A DNA stretch of 64,000 nt from Caldilineaceae bacterium (GCA_019637685.1 JAHBVF010000006.1:170199-234198), one strand, 5' to 3'. Shown: positions 24,904-33,980, counted from the first letter of the stretch. Program-made: numbers and translations. The notes: a model not told the origin generated them from the sequence alone.

Positions 24904-25737
24904 GTGGCGTTGAGTGAACGGCAGAAACGGCAGATCGCGGGTGCTGTGGCAGAGGTGGACGACGCGCAGATTGCAATTTGGCGCAAAATGCCACCTGCCC
25001 GCCGGGCGCAACTGGCATTGTCGATGATTCGCGCGGGGGAACGCGTGGGAACCTATCGGCTGCGCTTACGTCGGCCAGAATTGTCCCAGGCCGAAGCGCT
25101 TTTTCTCATACGAAAAGCGCCCTTTGAATGGGAGCGAGTAAGGCATATGGCAGACGAAACCGAAATTTTCGATGATTTTTTGCGTACGGTGATTGATGCA
25201 ATCGAAGAAGCAGAGATTGACTATCTGATCGGTGGCGCAGTCGGGGCTTGGGCCTGGGGTGGCACGCGCACAACAGCCGATTTTGATGTGGTACTCGATC
25301 TGCCAATCGATCGCATTGTCGCCCTATCCGAATCTCTGGGCAAGCGCAACTTTCTCGTACCCCCGGATGTCCTGCTCGATCTGCTGATTGCGCCAGGCGA
25401 TTTGCCGGCCAATGCCAATCACATGACAACCGGCCTCAAAGCAGAGTTTTTTCTCCTGCGCCCTGGCGACGAGCTGCGCGCATCCGCACTACAACGGCGC
25501 ATGTTGGCTGATTTAGGGCCGCCGCTGGGCGTCGTCTATGTCCATTCCCCCGAAGACCTGATTCTGTACAAAACCATTTATTACAGCCTGAGCCAGCAGA
25601 CGAAACACATCAGCGACATCAGTATTATCGTGAAGTCCAACAGCGATACGCTGGAAATGGACTACATCCGCCGGTGGGTAGCCCGCCTGGGGCTGGAAGA
25701 AATCTGGCAGGATGTGTGGGCACAAATCGACAAATAG
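24904..25737 (+). CDS. Nucleotidyltransferase fused to an N-terminal partner-like domain
   Basis: The start is GTG 24904 (GGAGGG six bases upstream); an in-frame TTG lies at 24889. Residues 1-80 are a helical, Arg-rich domain (ALSERQKRQIAGAVAEVDDAQIAIWRKM..RRAQLALSMIRAGERVG). Residues 82-277 are a nucleotidyltransferase-like domain with IGGAVGAWAWGGTRTTADFDVVLDLP (GG plus D-x-D) and a C-terminal VHSPEDLILYKTIYYS segment, as in AbiEii/DUF6036-type proteins. An ATG at 25147 with AAGG upstream could make the nucleotidyltransferase alone. It ends 19 bases before the NACHT gene, so they are probably co-transcribed. The function is unknown; toxin-antitoxin or defence is plausible. Confidence 0.75.
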   Translation: MALSERQKRQIAGAVAEVDDAQIAIWRKMPPARRAQLALSMIRAGERVGTYRLRLRRPELSQAEALFLIRKAPFEWERVRHMADETEIFDDFLRTVIDAIEEAEIDYLIGGAVGAWAWGGTRTTADFDVVLDLPIDRIVALSESLGKRNFLVPPDVLLDLLIAPGDLPANANHMTTGLKAEFFLLRPGDELRASALQRRMLADLGPPLGVVYVHSPEDLILYKTIYYSLSQQTKHISDISIIVKSNSDTLEMDYIRRWVARLGLEEIWQDVWAQIDK

Positions 25738-25756
25738 CTCGCAAGGGGCACTCACG

Positions 25757-27859
25757 ATGACCGATCCCTTCTCCCAATTTATGGCCGGCGGCGACCTGCC
25801 CGCCTCCGCGCTTTCCTGGCTGCTGGACAGCTTTGCCACGCCGTTCATTGAAGCCGCCAAAGGCAAATGGCAGGACCAGAAGGAGCGCGCCCGCTGGGAC
25901 GACGCGCTGCAAAGCTACGGCCAGAGCATTCTGCGCCACTACGGACGGCTGCGGGTGCTGGGCAAGACGGAAGATGTGCCCCTGGGTGATGTCTTCACTG
26001 ACGTCTACATTCTGGACCAGATCAGCGCGCGCTGCCGCTTTGATATGCGGGAGTTGATGGAGAAACCGGTGGAACGCTTCGACCTGCCCCAGCACACAAG
26101 CGGACGGCGCAACGGGATGGGGCTGGTCAATCAGGGCCAGAGCCTCTACATTCTGGGCAAGCCCGGCGCGGGCAAGACGACTTTTCTCAAAAATGTGGCG
26201 GTGCGGGCTATTGCCAATCGTTTGGGATCGCCCACCCGAAAGCGGCTGCCGCTGTTTGTACCCCTGCACGAATGGGCCAACAGCCGCCACGACGAACTGC
26301 TGCCCTTTCTGGTAGAGCAGTTGGATGTGCATCACTTCCCCGAAGCCGAGGACTTTCTGGCACATCTGCTGGAAGAAGGCAGCGGGCTGCTGCTCTTTGA
26401 CGGACTGGACGAAGTGCGCCAGGAGCAGGAGAAACGGGCCGAGACCGCGCGGGCGTTGCGCAACTTCACCGTCAAATACGACAATTGCCAGTTCCTCATC
26501 ACCTGTCGGGTGGCGGCCAGCGAATACGCCTTTCCCGGCCTGCGCGATGTGGAGATGGCCGACTTCACCCGTGAACAGTCCCTGGACTACGCCCGCAAGT
26601 GGTTTGGCGACGCTACCCAAAAGTACGAGAGCTTTGCCGCGGACCTGAAAAAGCCGGAGAACGCGGGGTTGGCTGAACTGTGCAATGTGCCCCTGCTCCT
26701 CTCCCTGCTCTGTCTCTACTACGACGACGCCCAGAGCTTCCCGGCTCGCCGGGCCGAACTCTACGAGGACGCGCTGGACGCGCTCCTGCGCAAGTGGGAC
26801 AGCAGCCGCCAGATTGCCCGGGACGAAATCTACCGGGGACTCTCCCACAAACGCAAGCAGCAGATGTTCGCCCACATCGCCACCCCGGCCTTTGAAAAGG
26901 GGCAACTCTACTGGACGACCAAACAACTGGCAGAGGAGATCAGCCGCTATTTGAGCCATCTGCCCGGCGCGCCGCCGTTGGAGGAAATCGACGGCGAAGC
27001 CGTGTTGCGGGCTATCGAGGCCCAGCACGGAGTGCTGGTGGAGCGTGCCCACAATATCCACTCCTTCAGCCACCTGAGCTTTCAGGAGTATTTCACCGCC
27101 CGCTATATTGCGGAGAATGAAGCCAGAGGTACAACCACACGACTGGCGCGAGAACACCTGACCGACCAGCGCTGGCGGGAGACCTTTCTGCTTACAGCCA
27201 GCCTGCTGGATAATGCCGACGATTTCGTATCTGCAATGGGTTTGACAATTGACAAAATAGCGCGAGACGGTTGGCTATTGGAAAGCCTGCATTGGGCAGA
27301 GACCAAAACCCAAGCGATGGATAGGCGAGACGAAGAGCGGCAGCAGGTTGCCGCTCTTCGTCTCGCCTATATTTCTCTCGCTCTCGCTCGCGATCGCGCT
27401 CTCGCTCTCGCTCGCGATCTTGCTCTCGCGCTTCATCCAGAAGTAGGTGTTGACTATGCGCTCTACTACGGCTGGGCCATCGCGGAGATTCTGGCGCGAT
27501 ACGACAATCTTACGAAAGAACGTTCCCAATTTGTGCGGGATTTCCCCCAATTGAGCGAATTCTGTCAAGAGATGGGGGCTAAAAAGATCAGTGCATCCCT
27601 TTCCCGTCTGCCACTTCCGCGCAGCACAAGCGATGAAACCGGTTGGCGCGGGTTGAGCGATGGGCTGTGGAAAATTATGCAAGAGGAGCGGGGATTTTTG
27701 CCGCCGCGAAAGCTTTCGTTGGAAGAGTATAGCCAGCAGAACGATTACTTCTACGCCAACGAACTGCTGGTGCGCTGTCTGGAACTGGCCTATGTGACCA
27801 ACCGGCAGGCGGTTCTGGATGGGCTGTTGCGGCCGCCGGGGTCCCTCACCACCCCCTAG
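25757..27859 (+). CDS. NACHT-domain STAND NTPase
   Basis: A 700-residue protein. The start ATG 25757 follows AAGGGG; an ATG at 25712 would overlap the upstream gene and is less likely. A helical N-terminal domain (1-125) precedes a NACHT NTPase: Walker A GKPGAGKTT (K140, T141), Walker B LLLFDGLDEV (D215, D218), sensor-like FLITCRVAASEYAF, and a winged-helix region (FSHLSFQEYFTARYI). The C-terminal part has an Ala/Leu/Arg repeat (LALARDRALALARDLALAL) coded by alternating CTCGCTCTCGCT, preceded by a perfect 22-bp inverted repeat within the gene. NACHT proteins are signal-transducing STAND ATPases, many of them antiphage, but no effector domain is recognisable here. Confidence 0.85.
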   Translation: MTDPFSQFMAGGDLPASALSWLLDSFATPFIEAAKGKWQDQKERARWDDALQSYGQSILRHYGRLRVLGKTEDVPLGDVFTDVYILDQISARCRFDMRELMEKPVERFDLPQHTSGRRNGMGLVNQGQSLYILGKPGAGKTTFLKNVAVRAIANRLGSPTRKRLPLFVPLHEWANSRHDELLPFLVEQLDVHHFPEAEDFLAHLLEEGSGLLLFDGLDEVRQEQEKRAETARALRNFTVKYDNCQFLITCRVAASEYAFPGLRDVEMADFTREQSLDYARKWFGDATQKYESFAADLKKPENAGLAELCNVPLLLSLLCLYYDDAQSFPARRAELYEDALDALLRKWDSSRQIARDEIYRGLSHKRKQQMFAHIATPAFEKGQLYWTTKQLAEEISRYLSHLPGAPPLEEIDGEAVLRAIEAQHGVLVERAHNIHSFSHLSFQEYFTARYIAENEARGTTTRLAREHLTDQRWRETFLLTASLLDNADDFVSAMGLTIDKIARDGWLLESLHWAETKTQAMDRRDEERQQVAALRLAYISLALARDRALALARDLALALHPEVGVDYALYYGWAIAEILARYDNLTKERSQFVRDFPQLSEFCQEMGAKKISASLSRLPLPRSTSDETGWRGLSDGLWKIMQEERGFLPPRKLSLEEYSQQNDYFYANELLVRCLELAYVTNRQAVLDGLLRPPGSLTTP
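27321..27370. repeat. Perfect 22-bp inverted repeat inside the NACHT gene
   Basis: The arms 27321-27342 and 27349-27370 are exact reverse complements around a 6-base loop (GCAGGT). They encode RRDEERQQVAALRLAY in the frame. The tract that follows is built of CTCGCTCTCGCT-like units. Confidence 0.9.
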
Positions 27860-27955
27860 CGGCTGGTGGGCAGGTCGGTTGTTGACGGGTTGCCCCCGCC
27901 TCTTCCTGCGCTGTTGTCGGTAGCTGGCTCGCGGCAGGGCCAGATTCGTGCCAGC

Positions 27956-27987
27956 AAAAAGGCCCGACTTTCCAAGAAAGCCGGGCC
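27956..27987 (-). terminator. Rho-independent terminator of the E1/E2 operon
   Basis: Read on the minus strand, a 12-bp stem with one mismatch (GGCCCGGCTTTC/GAAAGTCGGGCC) and a 3-base loop are followed by five T. It lies 44 bases beyond the E2 stop. Confidence 0.75.
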
Positions 27988-28030
27988 TGGTGTACGGGTC
28001 ATACCCTCAATAGTCCGTGTTCCATCTCCC

Positions 28031-29536
28031 CTACTGCCACCCCTCCAGCGCCTTCTTCACCGCGGCGCAGAAGGCATCGGCGCTGGCTCCATCCATCACC
28101 CGGTGGTCGTAGCTGAAGCCCAGGGTCGTCATGGGCGCAAAGGTGAGATAGTCGCCGGTGTTGGCTTCCAGAGGATGGCCCTGGCTGACGACGACGGGTC
28201 GCTTCTCAATTGCGCCCACGCCCAGAATCCCCACCTGGGGCTGCAAAATCACCGGTGTCTGGAAGATGCTGCCGCCGGTTCCGTAGTTGGTCAGGGTGAA
28301 AGTGCCCCCCTGCAAGTCCTGGGGAACCAGCTTGCTGGCCCGGGCACGCTCTGCCAGATCATTGACCTGCCGGGCGATCCCCTGCAAGTTCAGGTCGTCC
28401 GCATTGTGGATCACCGGCACAATCAGCCCGCCCAGGCCATACTCGTCCGGGGCCAGGGCCACGGCCATGCCCACATTGTAGCTGCGACGGATGATGACCC
28501 CTTCTTCGCTCCAACTGGCGTTGGCCGCGGGCACAGCCTTCAGCCCAGCCACAATCGCCTGCACCAGATAGGCGGTCAAGGTCAGATTCACCCCCGCGGC
28601 CGCGAATTCCTTTCTGTGGGCCTTGCGGTGGGCGATGACTGCCGTCATATTCACATCCCACAGCGTCGTGACGTGGGGCGCGGTAAAGGCGCTCTGCACC
28701 ATATTTTTGGCAATAATCTGGCGGATGCGGGTGTGGGGCACGACCACATCTTCCGCCATGGAAGGGGCAGGCGCAGCAGAAGAACGGGCGGCCGGGGTTG
28801 CCTCTGCGCTGGTTTCGACACGCTCAACCGGCGCGGGCGCGGGTGCTTCCGTCGGATAGCTCGGCTCTGTGGGCAGATGGTCCAACCCGTCCCGTTTGGC
28901 CACAAAACGTAATACATCGTGGCGGGTGATCTCGCCCAATGCTCGCTCGCCGGCCACTTCCCGCAGGTCCACATTGTAGGCGGCAGCCAGGCGGGCCACG
29001 GGTGGGCTGATGTGGGCCGCTTCCTCTGCCGAGAGAGCAGGCGCGGGCGCGTCGCCCTGTTTGGCCTGGGCCACGTGGGAGAGTACGTCGTCTTTGGTGA
29101 TCTGACCACCGCTGCCTGTGCCGCTGATGACGTCCAGGCTGATGCCCTCTTCCTGGGCCACCCGCCGGGCCACAGGCGTGGCTTTGACACTCTCGTCTGT
29201 CGTCTCCGGGGTGGGGGCTTTGGCCTCAGCCGGCGCGGGCGCGGCTTGCGCGCTTTCCTCGGCCGGGGCAGGCGCGGCTGTTTCCGACACTTCTTCGCCC
29301 TCCCCGCCGATGACGCCCAGCACCGCGGCCACATCCACAACTTCCCCGTCGGAGAAGTTGCGCTTGAGCAGTGTGCCACTCACCGGCGCGGCCACTTCCG
29401 TGTCCACTTTGTCCGTGGCGATCTCCACCAGCGTTGCGCCCTCGGTCACCGACTCGCCCTCTTTGGCCAGCCAACGCACAATCGTCACATCTTCAATGCC
29501 CACCCCTACATCGGGGAGTTTGATTTCGGTTGTCAT
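28031..29536 (-). CDS. 2-oxoacid dehydrogenase complex E2, dihydrolipoyl acyltransferase
   Basis: It transfers the acyl group from lipoamide to CoA; pyruvate (or branched-chain oxoacid or acetoin) dehydrogenase core. One lipoyl domain (residues 1-77, lipoyl-lysine K43 in EIATDKVDTEV) is followed by Ala/Pro linkers, two peripheral-subunit-binding domains (about 118-155 and 175-212) and the catalytic domain with HRVMDG (H478, D482). Two binding domains are unusual, since one is the rule. The start ATG 29536 has AGGAGAAC upstream. It is the last gene of E1-alpha, E1-beta, E2. E3 (lipoamide dehydrogenase) is not in the window. Confidence 0.92.
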   Translation of the reverse strand: MTTEIKLPDVGVGIEDVTIVRWLAKEGESVTEGATLVEIATDKVDTEVAAPVSGTLLKRNFSDGEVVDVAAVLGVIGGEGEEVSETAAPAPAEESAQAAPAPAEAKAPTPETTDESVKATPVARRVAQEEGISLDVISGTGSGGQITKDDVLSHVAQAKQGDAPAPALSAEEAAHISPPVARLAAAYNVDLREVAGERALGEITRHDVLRFVAKRDGLDHLPTEPSYPTEAPAPAPVERVETSAEATPAARSSAAPAPSMAEDVVVPHTRIRQIIAKNMVQSAFTAPHVTTLWDVNMTAVIAHRKAHRKEFAAAGVNLTLTAYLVQAIVAGLKAVPAANASWSEEGVIIRRSYNVGMAVALAPDEYGLGGLIVPVIHNADDLNLQGIARQVNDLAERARASKLVPQDLQGGTFTLTNYGTGGSIFQTPVILQPQVGILGVGAIEKRPVVVSQGHPLEANTGDYLTFAPMTTLGFSYDHRVMDGASADAFCAAVKKALEGWQ

Positions 29537-29607
29537 AAAAGTTCTCCTGTAGAGAACCACTCAACCAATGAACTAGCGAACGAGTTCATTGATTGAGTGG
29601 CTGAGTC

Positions 29608-30591
29608 TCATCCCATCATTTCCAGCACCGTCGCCACCATCTGTTTTTTCCAGGGCAGAATCTCCTCTTCCAGCGTCCGGGAGACGGGGATGGATACCGG
29701 GGCCATGCCCAGACGCCGGGCCGGGCTTTGGAGCAGATAGGGCGCAATTTCATAGGCCTGGGCCACAATCTCTGCGCCGATGCCGCTGTTGGCATAGGAT
29801 TCGTGGACAGCCAGCAGACGGCCCGTCTTGGCCACAGAGGCCAGCACTGTGTCGATGTCCAGGGGTTCCACCGAGCGCAGGTCCACCACTTCGACTTCGA
29901 TGCCATGTTTTTCGGAAAGTTCCTCAGCGGCTTCCAGGGCCTGCAGCACACAATAGCTGAAAGTGGCAATAGTCAAGTCGCTGCCCGTCCGCTTCACATC
30001 CGCTTTGCCAATGGGAATCGTATATTCCTCGTCCACGGGCGGTGCTTCGCCCCGGGTGAAGTAGAGCATTTTGTGCTCCAGAAAGAGCACGGGATTGTCG
30101 TCGCGGATGGCCGATTTGAGCAGCCCTTTGGCGTCGTAGGGGGTGGCCGGGGCCACGATTTTAATGCCGGGGAAATGGGCGTAAAGACTGTCCACACTCT
30201 GGCTGTGCTGGCTGCCATAGCGTTTGCCCGCGCCCTGCTGCCCCCGAATCACCAGCGGGATATTGAGCAGGCCACCGGTCATATAGTGATATTTGGCGAT
30301 CTGATTGAAAATCTGATCCGCGGCAACCAGACTGAAATCCATATACATCAATTCCAGAACAGGGCGCATCCCCACACTGGCCGCGCCCAGGGCCATGCCA
30401 AAAAAGCCCTGTTCGCTGATGGGGGTGTCGATCACCCGTTTGGAGCCGAATTCGTCGAAAAGATTGCGGGTGACCCGGAAGAGACCGCCGTAGCGGCCCA
30501 CGTCCTCACCCATCACAAAGACATCCTCGTCCCGGCGCATCTCTTCGCCCAGGGCTTCGTTGATAACTTGGATATAAGTTGTTTTTCGCAT
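29608..30591 (-). CDS. 2-oxoacid dehydrogenase E1 component, beta subunit
   Basis: The beta subunit of the thiamine-diphosphate E1 heterotetramer. It has 327 residues with the typical [69 protein letters not shown] and [12 protein letters not shown] segments. The start is ATG 30591, set by the conserved [14 protein letters not shown] opening. It lies between the alpha subunit and E2. Whether the complex uses pyruvate, acetoin or branched-chain oxoacids cannot be told from these motifs; the set resembles PdhA/B and AcoA/B equally. Confidence 0.93.
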   Translation of the reverse strand: MRKTTYIQVINEALGEEMRRDEDVFVMGEDVGRYGGLFRVTRNLFDEFGSKRVIDTPISEQGFFGMALGAASVGMRPVLELMYMDFSLVAADQIFNQIAKYHYMTGGLLNIPLVIRGQQGAGKRYGSQHSQSVDSLYAHFPGIKIVAPATPYDAKGLLKSAIRDDNPVLFLEHKMLYFTRGEAPPVDEEYTIPIGKADVKRTGSDLTIATFSYCVLQALEAAEELSEKHGIEVEVVDLRSVEPLDIDTVLASVAKTGRLLAVHESYANSGIGAEIVAQAYEIAPYLLQSPARRLGMAPVSIPVSRTLEEEILPWKKQMVATVLEMMG

Positions 30592-30766
30592 GGATAGTTT
30601 TTCTCTCTGGTGCCTGGTACGTAGTCCGTGAACCAGTAATGACACTGGAATGCAATCAGCAACATTTGCCGGGTGGGGTGCGTTTCGTATGGCCGATAAG
30701 ACAGACAGGTGGGTTCATTTCCACTGCCAGTAGACGCACAACGCACCACGTGTTACGTCCCACGCA

Positions 30767-31861
30767 CTACGTCCGATACACATCCGTGTATGCTTCCGTC
30801 GGATCGGGCCAGGGGCTGGCTTCGGCAAAAGCAACCGCTTCGGCCACAGTCTCTGCTACCGCTGTATCAATTTTCTCGATATCCGCTTCGCTCGCGCCCC
30901 GTTCCAGCAGTCGGTTACGCAGCACCAGCACAGGATCGTGGCGGCGCTGTTCTTCGATCTCCTCGGCACTGCGATAGGTCTCCAAATCACCGGCCATGTG
31001 GCCCGCCAGCCGGTAGGTGATGCCCTCAATAAAGGTGGGGCCGTCGCCTGCCCGCGCCCGCGCCGCGGCCTCTGTCACCGCAGCGTGGACGATCTCTGCG
31101 TCGTTGCCGTCGATCTGCACACTCTCCATCCCGTAGGCCCGGGCAAAGAGATAGAACTCGCCCACAGACGACGTGCGCCAGGTAGGGGTCATCTCAGAGT
31201 AGCGGTTGTTTTCGCAGTAGAAGATGACGGGCAGCTTCCATTTGGAGGCCATATTGAAGGTTTCGTGCATAACCCCCTGGAAGAGCGCGCCGTCGCCAAA
31301 AAAGGTGATGGCCACCCGCCCTTCGTCCCGGATTTGGGAGGCCAGGGCTAGCCCCGCGGCGTGGGGAACCTGCGCGGCCACAATGCCATTAGAACCCATC
31401 ATTCCGTGTTCGGGCGCGACAAAGTGCATGGAACCGCCCTTGCCGCCGGCAAAGCCATCGGCCCTGCCCAGCACTTCGGCAATGGCCCGGCCTACATCCA
31501 TTCCGTGGGCCAGGCCGTGGTGGTGGCCCCGATAGGTGCAGGTGAGATAGTCATCGGGATTCAGCGCGGCTGCCGCGCCCACCGCATTGGCTTCGTGGCC
31601 GATAGCCGTGTGCATGGCCCCGCCGATTTTTCCCTGTTCCGCGGCTTGCAGCAAAAATTCCTCCACCTGACGGATGAGGAGAGCCTGACGGTACATTTCA
31701 GAGAGGGTATCCACAGGCAGCGCGGGTACGTCAAAGGAGACGGCCACCTGGGAGGGAAGAAAATCAGTCGAGGTAGAGATTACCCCGTCGAAAGGGAGTT
31801 CTGCAGAAGGCGAACCGGCAGACGTGGATACTTCGGCCAGAGCCACAGGAGTTTTGTTCAT
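30767..31861 (-). CDS. 2-oxoacid dehydrogenase E1 component, alpha subunit
   Basis: A 364-residue alpha subunit. The thiamine-diphosphate motif [31 protein letters not shown] is intact, as are [19 protein letters not shown] and [14 protein letters not shown] (phosphorylation-loop region of the family). An N-terminal extension of about 45 low-complexity residues precedes the conserved [17 protein letters not shown]. The start ATG follows AAGGA. It is the first gene of the minus-strand operon, with an extended -10 promoter about 100 bases upstream. Confidence 0.93.
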   Translation of the reverse strand: MNKTPVALAEVSTSAGSPSAELPFDGVISTSTDFLPSQVAVSFDVPALPVDTLSEMYRQALLIRQVEEFLLQAAEQGKIGGAMHTAIGHEANAVGAAAALNPDDYLTCTYRGHHHGLAHGMDVGRAIAEVLGRADGFAGGKGGSMHFVAPEHGMMGSNGIVAAQVPHAAGLALASQIRDEGRVAITFFGDGALFQGVMHETFNMASKWKLPVIFYCENNRYSEMTPTWRTSSVGEFYLFARAYGMESVQIDGNDAEIVHAAVTEAAARARAGDGPTFIEGITYRLAGHMAGDLETYRSAEEIEEQRRHDPVLVLRNRLLERGASEADIEKIDTAVAETVAEAVAFAEASPWPDPTEAYTDVYRT

Positions 31862-31898
31862 TGTTTCGTCGCTTCCTTCTTTTGTGCCGGGGAACTAT

Positions 31899-31960
31899 GC
31901 CCCGAGCGGGATTTGAACCCGCAAATGACGACCGTTGGTTCAATTGTTAGACAAACGCAA
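31899..31960 (-). other. tRNA 3'-half-like sequence
   Basis: On the minus strand, GCGGGTTCAAATCCCGC is a perfect T-arm and TCGGGGCA resembles an acceptor 3' strand, but no GCCCCGA 5' strand or clear anticodon arm is upstream. CGTTGGTTCAATTGTTAGACAAACGCAA here also has a diverged copy near 32043-32072. It is probably a tRNA remnant or a tRNA-derived repeat, not a working tRNA. Confidence 0.4.
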
Positions 31961-31967
31961 CAGCTTT

Positions 31968-31977
31968 AGTATACCAG
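31968..31977 (-). promoter_or_regulatory. Candidate extended -10 promoter of the E1/E2 operon
   Basis: On the minus strand the sequence reads CTGGTATACTAAAG: a TG-n-TATACT extended -10. No matching -35 was found. It would give a leader of about 100 nt that contains the tRNA-like tract at 31899-31960. Confidence 0.35.
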
Positions 31978-32184
31978 AAACTCTCTGGTTTGCGTTGTAG
32001 GTGATCCTCCGAATTGCAAAATGAAGGAACAGGAAGCCCATACCGTTGGTCAATCGTTGGACATACACACAAATCCACACTACTGCGCACCAATTTCAGC
32101 GGGTGATCCTACGAAGGGGCAAGCCCGTTTTCCCGATTTCGATATGCGTCGAAGACGCAGAATCCTTTGGGTTCTGTCAGCCGC

Positions 32185-32586
32185 TCAATCAACATCCCAC
32201 AGTCGAATCAGCCCGGCCAATGTGGGGCGGAAACCCGCGGCCCGGTAGAAGGGGTCCAGGTGCTCCTCGTAGTCCACGTGCAGCCACTCGCAGCCAGCGG
32301 CTTTGGCCGCCAGCTCGGCCTGCTTCACCAGCGCCAGCCCCAATCCCCGACGCCGGTAGTCCGGGTGAACCGTCGGATCGAGGAGGAAGGCGTGGACACC
32401 CCCGTCCCAGGCCACATAGACGAAACCCGCAAGCCGTTCGCCATCCCAGGCCCAGATGTGGGCGAGGCTGTGGGCCAATTCCGGCCAGTCGTCCCGCTCA
32501 ATGTGCCGGGGCCAGGACGCGGCGTAGAGTACGTTGAGCGCGGGGCTGTCGATGGGTGGATTCAGGCGAAAGTCGATGCCGGTCAT
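32185..32586 (-). CDS. GNAT family N-acetyltransferase
   Basis: A 133-residue single GNAT domain. The acetyl-CoA binding motif is LDPTVHPDYRRRGLGLALVKQAELAAKAAG (R/Q-x-x-G-x-G/A form), followed by LHVDYEEHLDPFYRAAGFRPT, the usual C-terminal strand-helix. The substrate is unknown. The gene stands alone between repeat-rich spacers; a TGCGTC-TTC-GACGCA hairpin lies just downstream of its stop (about 32148-32162). Confidence 0.85.
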   Translation of the reverse strand: MTGIDFRLNPPIDSPALNVLYAASWPRHIERDDWPELAHSLAHIWAWDGERLAGFVYVAWDGGVHAFLLDPTVHPDYRRRGLGLALVKQAELAAKAAGCEWLHVDYEEHLDPFYRAAGFRPTLAGLIRLWDVD

Positions 32587-32731
32587 CTATCGCAACTCTC
32601 CTTTGCATAAATGGGGGCGATTCAAGGCTTTTATCTGTCCACAGATTTTGCAGATGACCACAGATTTCCTTTCTACGATCTGTGCAAATCTGTGCTATCG
32701 GTGGATACTTTTTTCTTTGGATTGGTTGAGT
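32587..32731. repeat. Repeat-rich spacer upstream of the GNAT gene
   Basis: It contains CCACAGATTTTGCAGAT and ATCTGTGCAAATCTGTG, which form an imperfect palindrome of the same style as the elements at 20163 and 58362. No gene is seen in it. Confidence 0.45.
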
Positions 32732-32914
32732 ACACTGTAAATAAAGTGATTTGACGTTACCGTAGGTGCAGTTTTGAGCTGCACAGGCAGCCGAAGGGGC
32801 ATTCGTCCCTTGCGCAGCTACAAGCAGCGCCTACAACAAAATTATTCGACTACAGAAGTTCGACTTTTCAGAAAAGTCGAACTTCTACGCCCAAAAAACT
32901 TTGTTGACGCTGTA
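32732..32914. mobile_element. MITE-like element D, copy 1, with nested palindrome
   Basis: The left end ACACTGTAAATAAAG (32732-32746) and right end CTTTGTTGACGCTGTA (32899-32914) match the ends of copy 2 at 58445-58561. The shared core (GTGCAGTTTTGAGCTGCACA, CAGCCGAAGGGGCATTCGTC) is about 90% identical. A separate palindrome with perfect 16-bp arms (32854-32869/32871-32886) and flanking bases interrupt the right part; copy 2 lacks them. Confidence 0.75.
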
Positions 32915-32930
32915 TTGAGCAAGCCGTTGC

Positions 32931-33980
32931 CTACCGGAGTTGCTTGCGCATGGAGACCTGTGGCCCGGCTGTGCCGGCCACAACGTCACCCGTCAGCTGA
33001 AATCCGTGGCGCGCATAGAATGGCTTTCCCGTCAGACTGGCGTCCAGCCGCAACGCGGGGATGCCCTGAGCACGTGCATACGCTTCCAGTTGCTGCAACA
33101 GCGCGGAACCGATACCCTGCCCTTGCTGGTCCGGCAGCACAAAGAATGTGACAACTTCGTTCTCTTCCAGGCCGGCTGTGGCGACGAGTTGTCCATTTTC
33201 CTCGGCAACCAGACAGGTGCGGGTACGGTTGATCTGCTCCACTTTGGCCGGCGAAAAATAGTCAATCAGCGGTTGAAGCTGCTCCAGCGGATAGTCTGCG
33301 CTGTTGGAGACACGCATAGTCTCGCGAATAATCGCTGACACGGCCTCTGCATCAGCCGAACGATATAAGCGGATATGCAGTCCACGCTTCGCCTCCTGGC
33401 TTTCCCACGCGGCCCGGTCAATCGCATAGATCACATCCTCGCCCGGCCACACATCCGCTGCATCGGTGTAAGAAGTATCCGATGTTCTGATCTCTTCTGC
33501 GCTGTAGCGAAAGGAGCGCACGTAGCGCATTCCCAGCTTCTCCATCACCCGGCGGGAGGCCCGGTTTTCCTCGTAGGTGGTGGCGACCACCCGCTCCACT
33601 CCCCATTCGCCAAAGCCCCGGTCAATGAGTGCCCGTGCCCCTTCGGTGGCGTAGCCTTTGCCCCAGGCGGCCCGATGCAGACGGTAGCCGATAGCCACCT
33701 CATCGGTTGTGTCACCCGTGGGACGGAAGACAAACCAGCCGATAAAATCTCCGGTTGCTTTTTCCTCCGCGGCCCAGAAGCCAAAGCCGGGTGTGGCGTC
33801 GGCATAGCGCAGGAAACTGGGGAGAATCTGCTGCTCGATGACTTTCCGGGGCGTGGGCGTGCCCCCGTTGATATAGCGCATCACCGCGGGGTCGTTGTCC
33901 AGCGCAAAGAGGTGGTCGGCGTCGTCCGCGGCAAAACGGCGCAAGCGCAGGCGCTCGGTTTCCAAAAGTATGTCTGACAT
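32931..33980 (-). CDS. Double GNAT acetyltransferase (RimJ/RimL-type fused to GNAT)
   Basis: A 349-residue protein with two acetyltransferase domains. Residues 1-175 are RimJ/RimL-like (ETERLRLRRFAADDADHLFALDNDPAVMRYI; RLHRAAWGKGYATEGARALIDRGF; NRASRRVMEKLGMRYV). Residues 200-349 are a second GNAT (LHIRLYRSADAEAVSAIIRETM; FVLPDQQGQGIGSALLQQLEAYARAQG; GKPFYARHGFQLTGD). The start is ATG 33980 on family grounds; no strong ribosome-binding site. Fusion or in-frame joining of two acetyltransferases is uncommon. Substrates are unknown. Confidence 0.85.
   Translation of the reverse strand: MSDILLETERLRLRRFAADDADHLFALDNDPAVMRYINGGTPTPRKVIEQQILPSFLRYADATPGFGFWAAEEKATGDFIGWFVFRPTGDTTDEVAIGYRLHRAAWGKGYATEGARALIDRGFGEWGVERVVATTYEENRASRRVMEKLGMRYVRSFRYSAEEIRTSDTSYTDAADVWPGEDVIYAIDRAAWESQEAKRGLHIRLYRSADAEAVSAIIRETMRVSNSADYPLEQLQPLIDYFSPAKVEQINRTRTCLVAEENGQLVATAGLEENEVVTFFVLPDQQGQGIGSALLQQLEAYARAQGIPALRLDASLTGKPFYARHGFQLTGDVVAGTAGPQVSMRKQLR

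Noticed and set aside
25625..27157. A 510-codon minus-strand frame opposite the NACHT gene
   Set aside because: It has no motifs, while the plus strand holds Walker A and B and a ribosome-binding site.
31899..31960. A functional tRNA gene
   Set aside because: Only the T-arm and an acceptor-like 3' strand are present; no 5' acceptor strand or anticodon arm can be folded.
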